From positions 61,954,119 to 62,018,118 of the forward strand of contig CM043952.1 of assembly GCA_014529385.2 (NCBI GenBank): a stretch of DNA of 64,000 bases. Direction: 5' to 3'. Every line of letters starts with the position of its first letter. Within the stretch, counting starts at the first letter, position 1. The notes under the pieces were generated by a model. It did not search any database and was not told the DNA's origin. It saw only the letters and a program-made list of their open reading frames with translations. Below are positions 1 through 10,105 of the stretch, piece by piece. Made by a program: the position numbers and the translations under genes. The DNA is from Adiantum capillus-veneris (lineage: Eukaryota; Streptophyta; Polypodiopsida; Polypodiales; Pteridaceae).

Positions 1-468
1 TGAAGAAGAAAAATGACCTTTAGTCTTGTATTGGTTTTTAAGTTCGCCCCTAACTATCTTAATCTTTCCTAAATTTAACTAACAATTGAAAACCCATCTG
101 TATCCAATGTGAAAATCTCTCAAACAATTGATGATATTTCATCCTATAGTGACTTCCAATATCAAGCTCCACATTCATATTCTCAAACTTGACCTAAATA
201 ATGTGTTCGCCATTTACATAATGGCTTGCCATCACTAATAAAAATGGGCAATAAACTCTCCTCATTTTGAGTTGTGTACCCTTGAAAATGAATATTTTTA
301 TTGTTGCACAGTGAATAGATAAAAAGTTCGTGAGACTTATGTAGAAAGAGGGCTCATATTCCCTAATATGAGTCGTATATAGGGGTTTTATCAAAGTTGT
401 TTGCTCGTAGGTGGCGTCCTGTTTTGTATATAGAGTGAATCCCCCGGGTACTCAACCTTATAGTAGAG

Positions 469-702
469 ATGGAGAGACTCATAGGAGACATGCAGATATT
501 ACAAGCATCTCCCCTAGAAAATGAATATGTCATCGTCAAGATGGAAGCTGAGATAGGACTGCTAGACAGGGTCTTATTAAGGGTTGGTGCCTTGAATGAT
601 GCTGCGAAGATGGAGGAGGAGGTGTCGACCCTACAGGTACTTTCAAACACTGAAGAGTACTACTATGCTGAGAGTAGTGGTCTAAGCACTTGCAAGTGCT
701 AA
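469..702 (+). CDS. Unrecognised 77-aa ORF, coiled-coil-like, possibly a relic exon
   Basis: The ORF opens with MERLIGDMQ and is rich in Leu, Glu, Met and Ala in a heptad-like spacing through about residues 20-55, which suggests a short coiled coil. I do not recognise a family. It lies just upstream of a tandem repeat array, and a RING-like fragment follows that array. This order (coiled coil, tandem-repeat intron, RING-like exon) matches the gene at 35865..38429 in element E, so the ORF may be a decayed exon of a paralogue. That is inference from order and composition only; no alignment was possible. The 468 bases upstream hold nothing I can identify. Confidence 0.25.
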   Translation: MERLIGDMQILQASPLENEYVIVKMEAEIGLLDRVLLRVGALNDAAKMEEEVSTLQVLSNTEEYYYAESSGLSTCKC

Positions 703-1370
703 GACTACCTACAAGTGGCTAGACCACTTACACGTGTATGGAGCTCATGCATGTTCTTAGACTACTTACAAGTGCCTAGACCACTTTCAAGTGCTCATAG
801 CACTAACAGGAGCTAAGACCATTCACATGCATGCTCTTGGACACTTGCAAGGGCTCAGACCACCTAAAAGTGCTAAGACCACTTACAAGTGCTTAGACCA
901 CTGGTAGGACGTACACGCATGTTCTAAGACCACTTGCAAGGGCTCAAACCACTTGCAAGTTCTAAGACCACTTCCAGGGCCTAAGACAACTTGCAAGGCT
1001 CAAACTTGTAGGTGCTAAGCGAACTTATAAGTGCTCAGACCAATTGCAATTGCTCAGACTTGTAGGTGCTAAGACCACTTACAAGTGCTCATACTACTTG
1101 CAGGTGCTAAGAACACTTGCAAGGTCTCATAATTGGAGGTGCTAAGACCACTTACAAGTGCTTAGACCACTTGTACATGCTGAGACCACTTGTAAGGGCT
1201 CAGACTTGCATGTGCTAGGACCACTTAAAGTATTCAGACCACTTGTAGGTGCTCAAAACCACTTGTGGGTGTTAAGAACACTAGCAAGTGCTACCACCAA
1301 TTTCAAGTGCTTAGACTACTTGGAAGTTCTAAGCATTTGGAAGTGCTTGAAATTACTAAAGGTTTTTTTC
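690..1370. repeat. Degenerate ~20-22 bp tandem array
   Basis: Many imperfect copies of a phrase like 'agaccacttgcaagtgct' or 'gctaagaccacttacaagtg' run head to tail with small indels. Open frames across it are by-products of the repeat. It sits between the ORF at 469 and the RING-like fragment at 1397, where an intron would be expected if those two are exons of one old gene. Confidence 0.8.
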
Positions 1371-1396
1371 CATTACGTCCAGCTTTGATTGAGGAT

Positions 1397-1663
1397 ATGG
1401 ATCCTGTGATATGTGAGCTGAGGAGACATGCCTCCTTCATGAAGGAGGCATGCACCTTCTTGAAGAGAGAGGGCAGGGTCCTTCTAGTGCTTACCCCACC
1501 TACCAAGTATTTCTTAGGTGCTAACATTGTCCTGATTGGTGACTTGTTGTCAAGAAAACATGCAATTGGCGTTTCTTATCTTCCATGTACCCACAAGTAC
1601 CACCCTTTTTGCTTTTCCATTGTCTGTGCGATCGAGCCCAAGTGCAATGTCTTAGACTGTTAG
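1397..1663 (+). pseudogene. RING-like zinc-finger fragment related to the element E gene
   Basis: The frame ends in a Cys/His cluster reading LPCTHKYHPFCF followed by ...KCNVLDC and a stop. The element E gene at 35865..38429 has LPCSHAYHAFCY and ...KCMLKDC with the same spacing (C-x-H-x2-H-x2-C, then C-x4-C). An IVLIGD phrase upstream matches VVLIDV there. I infer a degenerate paralogue of the same exon. The first CxxC pair expected of a RING finger is absent here, so zinc binding is doubtful. A perfect 26-bp palindrome lies inside it at 1427..1452. No start context was identified; the ATG at 1397 is simply the first in frame. Confidence 0.4.
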
Positions 1664-1824
1664 TGGGAGATACCTATTGTAGCAAGATGTTGGGCACTTG
1701 GGAATGCATATGAGGAGTCCATAGGTAAGACATGCCTCCCTCATAAAACATGAATCCTGATACTTTTCATATGTATATTAATCGTCTCCTATGTCATAGG
1801 TGAGCATCAGGCTAGCGAGGGGGC

Positions 1825-2570
1825 TTCCTCCCCCCCCCCCCCCCTTTTCCCCTTCTTTCTTTTGGTCACCATTATACACCCCCATCCTTTTTTATCACCA
1901 TTATATACCCACCCCACCCACCACAACCCCCCCCCCCCCCCCCCCCCCCCCGGTCTCTTTGTTTTCAACCCTAATTATGGGGGTAAAACCATATAATTTG
2001 CCCAATGCTCTATCCCCATACCCTAAAAAGTGGTGCACATCCCACTTTCCTCTTGTAACTAAATTTTATCAAACCAAAGAACTTCTCTACCTACCAATCT
2101 CGAAATTTTTTTAAAATCTCATGCATATATTGTGTGATATCATTCCCACTCGCAATTTCTTTTTCTATCTACCACCTTTGGAATTACCCAAAATTTATCA
2201 CTCTCGCTCGCGCAAATGTTTTGCTTCTCTTAACCCTAACTAAAAAGACCCTTCCCTCCTAAACCTAACTTACTCAAGAAAAGTCTACAACCTTTCAAAA
2301 CCTTTCAAAATTGAAAATCGGTTTCCCACTTCTTTTTAAAAACCCCCTCCCAAAAACTTGCACTTAACCTCCCCTACTTAAAGAACCCTCACACTCCTCT
2401 CCCAAAAATTATTTTCCCTCTCCAAGCTCCCTTGGAATACCACTGATGAGCTCTCTAAAGAGCGAAACACGTTTGGTCATAACCCCCCCCCCCTTTTTGG
2501 TAACCTCTCTTCCCCCTATCCCATAATCAAATTAGAGTGTCCCGCACGCTTGGTCGTTATTAATATTGTA
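1825..2570 (+). repeat. 5' pseudo-LTR of the PLE
   Basis: Near-identical over its length to 6221..6984. Shared landmarks in order are a C-run, 'ggtcaccattatacaccccc', a second long C-run (about 1928..1951), 'gggggtaaaaccatat', the hammerhead core, and 'ttattaatattgtaa' where homology stops. The copies differ mainly in C-run length and scattered substitutions, so the insertion is not recent. Confidence 0.85.
2431..2486 (+). ncRNA. Hammerhead ribozyme, type I, consensus core
   Basis: The conserved core is complete: CTGATGA at 2443..2449, stem II GCTCT / AGAGC with a CTAA loop (2450..2463), then GAAA at 2464..2467. The 5' strand of stem I is ACCA (2439..2442) and pairs with TGGT (2474..2477), placing the cleavage site after the GTT at 2471..2473. 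Stem III is tiny (C-G plus A-U), as in newt and PLE hammerheads that work best as dimers. In the other copy (6831..) this stretch is CGCG, a palindrome suited to dimeric stem III. A GG/CC pairing beyond stem I could support a loop contact. Established knowledge: PLE terminal repeats encode such ribozymes, thought to process tandem transcripts. Activity is inferred, not shown. Confidence 0.85.
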
Positions 2571-3286
2571 ATTTTTTTATATGAAAATAAAAGTGTTGCA
2601 CACTCCTTAACGTATCCCTGCCATTTTACTCCACCCTCGCATAGCTTTCCTTGATCGCTAAACCTCCTTAACGTATCCTCTCCATTTTACTCCACCCCCA
2701 CATAGCTCACCTACAACAGCCACTTTGCCCGCACTCATCTGTAGCACCTGCATCACCCCCATACTCGGAAATTCAGCCTCCTTTCTCAAAGCAAAAGAAA
2801 GCATAGCCTGCTGTATGCGTGTTGTGTGCCTCCTGTCTCAAAGCAAAAGAAATCATAGCCTGTTGTACGCATCACACACCACGTTCATATCTACAGCATG
2901 ATCTCTTGTAGCACCTTAACCAACCTTCACCAACATGTACACTGTCACACTCGTCCTACTCTTCATCGCATCACCATCTCTATTGTTGTTGCAGCGGCAT
3001 CGTCCAAAGAAAACCGTCGCTCACATGCACACACACAAACACGTTTTTTCTGCATCCATCGCTTCTAACGCCAACACACTTTCACACACCCTCGTGGTTA
3101 TAGCTTCAGACAATACATACACCTACACACACATTTGTAGCTTCAGTCAGTCACATTTACCCTACAGATACACCTACACACACCCTCACAGCTCTACAAC
3201 TTCGACTGCCTCAGACACATTAAGCGACTCCCTGTGCGGAGGAAACTCCCTATACCACCCTAACCACCCGAAGGGGTAAGCCTACC
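2571..3286 (+). other. PLE leader region, no credible gene
   Basis: C- and T-rich sequence between the 5' pseudo-LTR and the first PLE reading frame. It includes imperfect short direct repeats ('cctccttaacgtatcc' near 2664, similar near 2606; 'cctcctgtctcaaagcaaaag' type repeats near 2780 and 2828). A 114-aa open frame at 2935 is rich in Thr, His and Ser and has no family features. I treat it as untranslated leader. Confidence 0.5.
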
Positions 3287-4590
3287 ATGGAGGACTATGC
3301 CCTTATTTTAGCCAACAAACTCCTCCTCCAAAACCTCAACACCGAATTAAACAATTACCACTCTCATGTGGGCAACCGTCTCTTTAGCCTCACAACAAAA
3401 CTCTCAGGCATCTCCCTACCCTTAATCTCTACCCTAGAGTGGCAATGCCACTTGAAAGAATGGAAGGATTCGACTCTTCAACACTTCCTCTCTCTCATGC
3501 AAACACACTACTTAACACCCACCTAACCACCATCAAAGAAGAAGAAGCAAAGAAGGCTAGAAAGCGAACCATTACCTATACCCTTGAGGAAATAACCCAT
3601 CTCCCCAAAGAGGAATCTATCAAAGAACTTGTGGAGCGTGAAGTAATCACAAATGAAACACCTTCCCTCCTCCAAAATCACCCCCAAGAAAAACCCTCCA
3701 ATCTCTAACCCTCATCCCACCCTACCTAAATCATCCTCGCTTCATGCATCCTCCAAGGCCCCCTTTTTTCCACCAAGATCCTCTCTCCCCACTAAGCCAA
3801 CCAAACTCGGTCCGACCATTAAATCCAATAAAGCACATTCTCATCACCCCTTCCTCAATAAAGCACAATCTCATCACCCTTTCCCCCAATCCACAACCAA
3901 ATCATTCAAGACAAACTCTCCCCCTAGCTCTCCCCTTTCCAAAAAGTGTAAATTCCCTCCCTCACACTACTCCAAAGAGCCTACCATGCTACCTAAATAT
4001 CCTCTCAATCACATCCATAATCGCTTTTCCCCAAAGCCTCCACTAACTTCAAATCCCCTCTCTTCTACACGTAACAATCATGTGCTTCATCCCAACTGCA
4101 ACTCTTTGGATTCGGGAAAAGGAAAAGGGAGGAAGGATTAGGGCTAACCCACCCAACTTCATGGGTACATTTACTTTTTGATAAGCCCCCCCTCCTCCCT
4201 ACACTTTGGATGCTCAATAGCTCTCCTTCACCTCCTTTACCTCCCTCGACCTCGCCCAACCCGGTGGATCACCACCAACACGACCCCACCTCTACATACA
4301 TTAATGCAAGGAGAAGGAGAAAATTTTGTCTCCCTCTTACCAACCCACATGCGTACAAGCTCAAAATTTTTGGTAAACAACCGTTCTACTCTTTTGATAA
4401 TGCCGTGTCTTTCAATTTTGTGCACAACCTCACCTCACGTCCCCTCACTTTTAATGAAAATAAATGCTTAAACTTGGGTCTCAAATACATCCCACCCCCT
4501 CCCAATCCTACACCCAAAACCCTCATAGAAGCACATAAGACCTTAGAATTTTTTCAAAACCAAAGAAACCCCCTCCCTGTCTCCATATAA
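3287..4590 (+). pseudogene. PLE N-terminal protein region, broken
   Basis: Several overlapping frames in this stretch share one low-complexity, Pro/Ser/Thr/His-rich composition and follow each other with frame changes near 3500, 3680 and 4140. They look like the upstream region of a PLE ORF disrupted by indels. An early part starting MEDYALILANKLL is predicted helical and may be a coiled coil. A later part (4210..4590) contains FGKQPFYSFDNAVSFNFVHN and then LGLKYIPPPP. Phrases like 'LGLKYIP' lie just ahead of the RT in PLE proteins as I know them, and the position fits. I assign no biochemical role. The start at 3287 is the first ATG of a sustained frame. Confidence 0.5.
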
Positions 4591-4599
4591 AATTTCCAA

Positions 4600-5975
4600 C
4601 CTCTATTGGAAACCACCTAAAGAGAATCCCACTCTAGAAACTATTTCCAAATTAAACCTTCTTCACCTTCAACAACAATTGGAATCCTACAACACTCCCT
4701 GCTTCACCTTCAACAACAATTGGAATCCTACAACACTCCCTGCTCCAAAGCCCCTAAATTTGTACATCGAGCCCTCAAATCTCTCTCAATAGACAACTCC
4801 ATTGTCATTAAACCCATCGACAAAAACCTTGGACTCACTATTCTCTCAAAAGAATGGTATGAAAATGAGGCACTTAGACAACTCAATGACCCCATCACCT
4901 ATCAACCAACCACCCCACCTTCTCCTAATTACCTAGTCTCTCTCCTCTCTACCATCATCCACAAATACACCCTCCTCCCCATGGAACAACGTGCCTTCAT
5001 CCTTGCACCCCTCTCTAAACCTTTTAAACCTTGCCAAATCTACTTTCTCCCTAAATTGCATAAACCGTCCTTGGTTGCAATCCCATTTGTACCTACAACG
5101 GCTATCTCTTTGAAAATGCATCCAAATGGATCCACATTGAGTTATACCCTATTCTCTTAGAACAAAAACAACACCTAAAAAATTCCTTCTCCCTAATCAA
5201 AGACCTATACAATACTCGTTTTCCACCAAGCTCTCTTCTCTTTACCTTTGATGTAAACTCTATACCCTAGCATCCCCGTAGACCAAGGACTCCGTGCCCT
5301 AAAAACAACCATTTGCAAACACTTTGACCCTCCAAAACCAACTTCATCATCTCTCTCTCTACCCTCATCCTCACACAACACTACATCTGTTTCAAAGACA
5401 AAGTTTCAAGCAAATCAAGGGCACAACTATGGGATCAAATTTGGCCGTAATGTACGCTTGTCTCTTCCTTTGCCACACAGAATCCCAATCCTCACTCCTT
5501 CATAACCCAAACTTGGCATATTTTAAAAGGTTCATTGATGATGCCTTTAGAGTATGGTCAGGCCCTTTAGAATCATTAACACTTACCCTCAACGCATATG
5601 TAGGACCATTGCATGAGCACATCAAAATTACCCCCTACATCTCTGCCAATCAAGCCACAATCCTAGACATACACTTCTTTTAGGGGCCCAATTTTCTAGC
5701 TCATGGCATCCTAGATTCTAAATGCTACCAAAAACCCCTAAATTCTTTCCATTACATACCATGGATCTCTTAGCATCCAACCCACTAGAAAACAACCTTC
5801 ATCAAGTCAGAACTCAAAAGATACATTGTGAGGGAAAGCTCCTTTGAACACTACCTAGCCACAAGGAACCTCTTTTTTATCAGGATTAGGAAAAGAGGCT
5901 ATCCGAGGGAAATGCTTCTTAGGATATTCAACTCAATCTTCTACTTGGAAAGAAATAAACTCTTGAATAAACCCT
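4600..5975 (+). pseudogene. PLE reverse transcriptase, multiply broken
   Basis: RT blocks appear in order across frames. DKNLGLTILSKEWY and FLPKLHKP (about 4815..5070) are the early fingers blocks typical of PLE RTs. KGTTMGSNLA (about 5424) is the primer-grip region. FKRFIDDAFRVW (about 5523) carries the catalytic Asp pair as FIDD in place of YxDD. FIKSELKRYI and RKRGYPREML (about 5812..5920) match the PLE thumb 'RxRGYP' region. Stops and frameshifts lie at about 5160, 5270, 5320 and 5683, and a 41-bp tandem duplication at about 4661..4742 breaks the frame further. The host role would be reverse transcription of the element RNA. This copy cannot make an intact enzyme. Confidence 0.8.
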
Positions 5976-6220
5976 GATCTCCAATCAAAAAACCTCCCCC
6001 AATTATTTTCAAAATACCTTTTACCCCACATACTAGAAAGCTAAAACCCTCCTTAGTAATTGGGAAACCTATACATCAAGCTTGCCAAAACTCTCCTAAC
6101 CTCTCCCGCTTGGGTAACGTACCCAAACTTACCCTCGTTTGCTTTGCTTTGCAATTTGTACAGGCTAATGGTACCACTACTTCGATTCATTCTTCATCAA
6201 ATGGCTCCCCAGAAGATCAA

Positions 6221-6320
6221 AACTTCCTCTCCCCCCCCCCCTTTTCCCTTCCTTCTTTTGGTCACCATTATACACCCCCACCCTTTTTCATTACCATTAT
6301 ATACCCACCCCACCCACCAC

Positions 6321-6355
<35 letters not shown>

Positions 6356-6984
6356 TCTCTTTGTTTTAAACCCCACTTATGGGGGTAAAACCATATATTT
6401 TGCCCGATGCTCTATCCCCGAACCCTAAAAAGTGGTGCATGTCCCACTTGCCTCTTGTAACTAAATTTTATCAAACCAAAGGACTTCTCTACCTACCAAT
6501 CTCTAAAAAATTTTAAAATCTCATGCATATATTGTGTGATATCATTCCCACTCGCAATTTTTTTTTCTATCTACCACCTTTGGAATCACCCAAAATTTAT
6601 CACTCTCGCTCACACAATTTTTTTGCTTTTCTTAACCCTAACTAAAAAGACCCTTCCCTCCTAAACCTAACTTACTCAAGAAAAATCTACAACCTTTCAA
6701 AACTGAAAATCGGTTTCCCACTTCTTTTTAAAAACTCCCTCCCAAAAACTTGCACTCAACCTCCCCTACTTAAAGAACCCTCACACTCCTCTCCCAAAAA
6801 TTCTTTTCCCTCTCCAAGCTCCCTTGGAATACCACTAATGAGCTCTCTAAAGAGCAAAACGCGTTTGGTCATAACACCCCCTCCCCCCCCCCCCCCCCCC
6901 CCCCCTTTTGGTAACCTCTCTTCACCCTATCCCATAATCAAATTAGAGTGTCCCGCGCACTTGGTCGTTATTAATATTGTAAAC
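6221..6984 (+). repeat. 3' pseudo-LTR of the PLE
   Basis: Direct repeat of 1825..2570 with a longer C-run (about 6324..6353) and an extra C-run at about 6884..6905. Homology to the 5' copy ends at 'attgtaa' near 6982. Confidence 0.85.
6825..6876 (+). ncRNA. Hammerhead ribozyme, degenerate copy
   Basis: Same layout as the copy at 2431..2486, but the core has CTAATGA in place of CTGATGA and CAAAAC in place of CGAAAC. Both changes hit invariant core positions, so this copy should be inactive. Its stem III segment (CGCG) looks more ancestral than the CACG of the 5' copy. Confidence 0.75.
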
Positions 6985-7049
6985 TTTGAGGGTTGTAGTC
7001 GGTCTGTGGATTTTGGAAAAAGTAATGAGCTTGGAGTTGTACCAACTTA

Positions 7050-7330
7050 GAATCACTAGAAGCACGTAAAATCACTATGAAGCACTCAAAAGCACTTGGA
7101 AGCACTAAGAGGCACATGGAAACATTTAGATGCACTTGGAATGACATGGAATTACTTGAAACAGTATGAACCACTCAGACACACTTGTAGTTGTAATCAC
7201 TTGTAAAAGCCTGTCAAGCACTATAGAGCATAGTTAGGTGGTCTAAAAGTGGTTAAAAGTGATAAGAAGTAATCACTTGCAAAGCTATGTAAAGCACTAA
7301 AGCATTGTAATGAGCTTTTAGGCACCCTGG
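7050..7330. repeat. Degenerate 'aagcacttggaagcacta' minisatellite
   Basis: Imperfect short tandem copies built on 'aagcac' and 'cacttg(g/t)aa' run through this stretch. No coding potential was seen on either strand. Confidence 0.6.
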
Positions 7331-7374
7331 GGGTCCCACCTTAAAATATGTAAGTGTAGCACGTGAGTTCACCT

Positions 7375-7572
7375 GGAGAGGTTTTTTAATACAAATATTA
7401 CATAATTACATGTACAAGAGGGGTTTAAAAATGAAAAATTGAAAAAAAGTTACAGGTTTATGAAGGAAGAGGGATCTTTTAATTTGTGATGAAGTGTGCA
7501 CGTAGAGGGGTTTCAAAATAGCTCTTGAACACATGCTATAGGTATTTTGAAAGGTGGAACCCCCGGGTCAGA
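7375..7572. repeat. Dispersed repeat, second copy inverted at 47815..47985
   Basis: The reverse complement of this stretch shares a long run of matching phrases with intron 1 of the LTPG gene. Examples are 'acctttcaa(g/a)aatacctat', 'tagcatgtg', 'aaacccctc' and 'cttc(c/t)ttc(a/g)taaac'. It has no coding capacity. It is probably a non-autonomous element or a fragment of an unidentified one. Confidence 0.6.
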
Positions 7573-8084
7573 CACTTGGAAACATTTAGAAGCATGGTCA
7601 AGCACTTAGTAAAGCACTATTACACACTCTCAATGAGTTTGAAGGGATATACTTGAGGCAAATCAAGAAAGTGAACTAGATGCACCACATGCACACTCTT
7701 GCCTATCTTCTTTGGAAAAACATATGGAGATGCGGGTTTTTGCCAACCAATATATATATGTTAATCTCCTCTTTCATGTTTTTTATAAAAACCAAAAAAA
7801 TGATTGATATACCATTGTCTTAGAGCTTCCCCAATGGGCAATCCGTTGCTCCTACCAATTAAACCATCCCTTTAAAGACTTTTTATTATCCCTTGTCACA
7901 TATTTCACCCACCATTTTCATATTGTGGAAGATATAAGGGAAGCCTCATTTGTAGTCTTTGCTTATTGCCATGCTTCACACATTTCAATGTGATGCATTT
8001 GTCTATCTGTAGTGACATGTTTTTTTGTGTGTTCGTTTAGACTCTACCCCCAATGGAAAAGACACGAGTGCTCCCTCCCCTCCA
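7573..8084. other. No gene recognised
   Basis: AT-rich non-coding sequence. A short stretch near 7830..7870 looks faintly like a tRNA 5' half on the minus strand, but it lacks a B box. Confidence 0.4.
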
Positions 8085-8295
8085 TTAAATTATGCCATCC
8101 TCATTGTGTACAACTCGTGTTGCCAGCCAATTAGCCCCGGCTTCTTCAAACATAAATCCAGCAAATTCTGTTGGTCCATGCCCACACCTCTCCAAAACTG
8201 TGTTTAAATTTCTCCAAAATAAGAATTGTGTTTCTTTGTCTTCTTCTTTACATTCACATATTGCAATCACCTGCAATGCTCGCATGTTGTACACA
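8085..8295 (-). pseudogene. Transposase-like gene, downstream exon
   Basis: After a plausible acceptor on the minus strand ('cattgcag' then gtgattgc, near 8275), the frame reads VIAICECKEEDKETQFLFW, then GFMFEEAGANWLATRVV. It resembles plant transposase-like proteins with a GFMADxAxANWxAVR block, though I cannot name the superfamily. The exon continues the gene at 12000..13009: that part ends at ..SVYDPG, where the copia element (8374..11991) is inserted at the donor site. Joined, VYDPG...VIAICECKEED matches the family order. It is open to a stop at 8085 and is a relic. Confidence 0.5.
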
Positions 8296-8368
8296 TAAAA
8301 CAAATAAGTAATAAAATGTGTCTAATATCAAAAGATACTATCTAACATATTTTTATAAATTCAATTAC

Positions 8369-8373
8369 CCAGG
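8369..8373. repeat. Target-site duplication of copia element 1 (left)
   Basis: ccagg immediately precedes the 5' LTR and is repeated at 11992..11996 after the 3' LTR. Confidence 0.9.
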
Positions 8374-8515
8374 TGTTGGGGTTAAGGCCTTTGTGCCTTG
8401 ACCGGTCGCCCAGGTCATGGGCGCCCGCCCACTGTTACCCTATACTTATAGTGAGTATACTGTATAGGGGGAGCTGCCACTTCACAGTCTCCCCACCCAC
8501 ATCGTGTGTGTGTCT

Positions 8516-8583
<68 letters not shown>

Positions 8584-8608
8584 CTGTGGTGCTCCCCGAT
8601 CCCCTTCA
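8374..8608 (+). repeat. 5' LTR of copia element 1
   Basis: TG...CA-bounded. It matches 11801..11991 closely outside a (CT)n run of about 64 bases at 8517..8580 that is much shorter in the 3' LTR. Slippage after insertion explains the length difference. Confidence 0.9.
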
Positions 8609-8610
8609 AT

Positions 8611-8627
8611 TGGTATTAGAGCTATGG
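8611..8627 (+). promoter_or_regulatory. Primer-binding site (initiator tRNA-Met type)
   Basis: tggtattagagctatgg begins 2 bases after the LTR. The common plant copia PBS is TGGTATCAGAGC, so there is one mismatch (C to T) in its first 12 bases. Confidence 0.85.
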
Positions 8628-10105
8628 TGACCGCGGAGAGCACGACGGCTTTGAGAGCTTCGAGACGATAGCTCGCTCGCTCTCGACGGTGGAGTTCGAT
8701 CGTGGAGTTTCACGGAGAGAGATTTTAGCTTGAGGAGCATTGTCTTTGGAGCTTAGGAGCTTGGTGTGGTCAAGCTTGGTCGAGGAGGTGGTTGCGGCTT
8801 CCTTGGTGAGAGGAGCTTTTGAGCTCAGTGGAGCTCGTTAGAGAAGTGCTCGGCGGAGGAGAGCTTGACATTCGAGTGCTTGGATGCTGTTGTGGCAAAG
8901 CTCTTGCATTGGATCTTGCATTGAGAGGACATTGCATGACACAGAGTGGAGCAGGAGCAGATTCAAAACTATGTGCAGCTCGTTTTTGCCATTTTCGGGC
9001 TCTAAAACGCAGTTTTTTGCGTAGCTTCGTCTGATCCAGGAGTCTAGGTCAGGGTTTTGGCACGCTCCGGACGCGATGGTGATGTCTATTTGCTGAAATT
9101 ATGCTTTGAATTACAGCAGGTACAGCAGCAGGTTTATTTGTGCACTTTCGGGTCCCAAAAACACTGTTTTTGGTATATCTCACACACACGGAGTATTTTC
9201 TGCAGCAACCAGCAAATTCATAGGTGTACACAAGTTTTTGGATATGCATTTGTCCAGAGAGCCACTCATGCGAGAGTGAGCTATGTTGCCATGGTCTTGA
9301 CGGTTTATGTATGCCATATATGGATTTGTGTATTTGTTTATGGCTGAGATTATTTGAGTGGTACTCCGGCAAGAGCGGGTATGCGCATATGTATGACTTT
9401 GTGAGGTGATTCCGGTCGAGTTTATTCCCGGATTGGCCATCGTGGCATATATTATTGTCTCTTTGAGGTTTACTGTTGAGATATTGCTCCAGTTACAAAG
9501 GAGACTCAGCCAAAAATTTTGTCAGATATTTATGCGCAATTAAGTCATATTGACTTGTGATTTTGTGCAAGGTTTTGCACGGTTATTGGTGCAACTTTGC
9601 ATCAGGTTTTGAGCCATAGTTTTGCAGAGCTTATGCATGTATATTGAGTGTAGTTTGATGCGCATTGATTGCTCATTGTATTGAGCTTGCATGACAATGG
9701 TTATTTTGTGTTGATAGCCATTGTGCGTCAAAACTCTGGCGAAATTCTCCCAGGAGTTTTATGCGTATCATTTATGCGATCTAGGTAGAGATTGCAGGTT
9801 GCACTCAGCATTTGCGTGCGGTGTTCTCTGCAGGTGGGAGATTTGTGTGTGTGTATGCATCGATACCGCACAGTGTGGGCTTGGTGATTAGCTCACAGAT
9901 TGCAGTGTGATACTAGAGCATGCGAGGCTTGTATTGACATTGCGGGAGCTCTATTTTGGAGTGTGTCTCACAGGTTTTACATTGTGTTTCTGGTCATATT
10001 TGTAGACAGTTTCGAGGTGTTGTTGGTGAGGTGGTTTTTCTATCTAGCTTGCTACTTGTGCTCATGGCAAAGACAGGTGATTGATCAAATTGTGACCTCT
10101 CACAG
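8628..10105 (+). other. Long copia leader, non-coding
   Basis: About 1.5 kb between the PBS and gag with no retroviral-type domain in any frame. Open frames here are short and compositionally biased. Unusually long leaders occur in non-autonomous LTR elements. It could also be captured host sequence. Confidence 0.5.

Larger units (their letters stand above)
1825..6984 (+). mobile_element. Penelope-like retroelement (PLE) with flanking direct repeats
   Basis: Two ~750-bp direct repeats (1825..2570 and 6221..6984) bracket a broken reverse transcriptase with PLE-type motifs. Each repeat carries a hammerhead ribozyme core. Terminal direct repeats (pseudo-LTRs) with embedded hammerheads are a known property of Penelope-like elements. 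Only about 250 bases separate the RT thumb region from the 3' repeat, so there is no room for a downstream GIY-YIG endonuclease, and I see no GIY-YIG motif upstream. It therefore looks like an endonuclease-lacking PLE, or one that lost the domain. Coding is interrupted by several stops and frameshifts, so this copy is dead. Target-site duplications were not identified. Confidence 0.8.

Noticed and set aside
2935-3279. 114-aa frame opening with a hydrophobic stretch that might look like a signal peptide
   Set aside because: The sequence is low-complexity Thr/His/Ser from C/A-rich repeats, lies in the PLE leader and has no family match.
7830-7870. tRNA-like sequence on the minus strand (ggtttaattggtaggagc)
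   Set aside because: It has a possible A box but no B box, no anticodon arm and no acceptor pairing. At best it is a scrap of a tRNA-derived SINE.
8415-8630. Frames across the (CT)n run in the copia 5' LTR
   Set aside because: Dinucleotide-run artefact inside a defined LTR.
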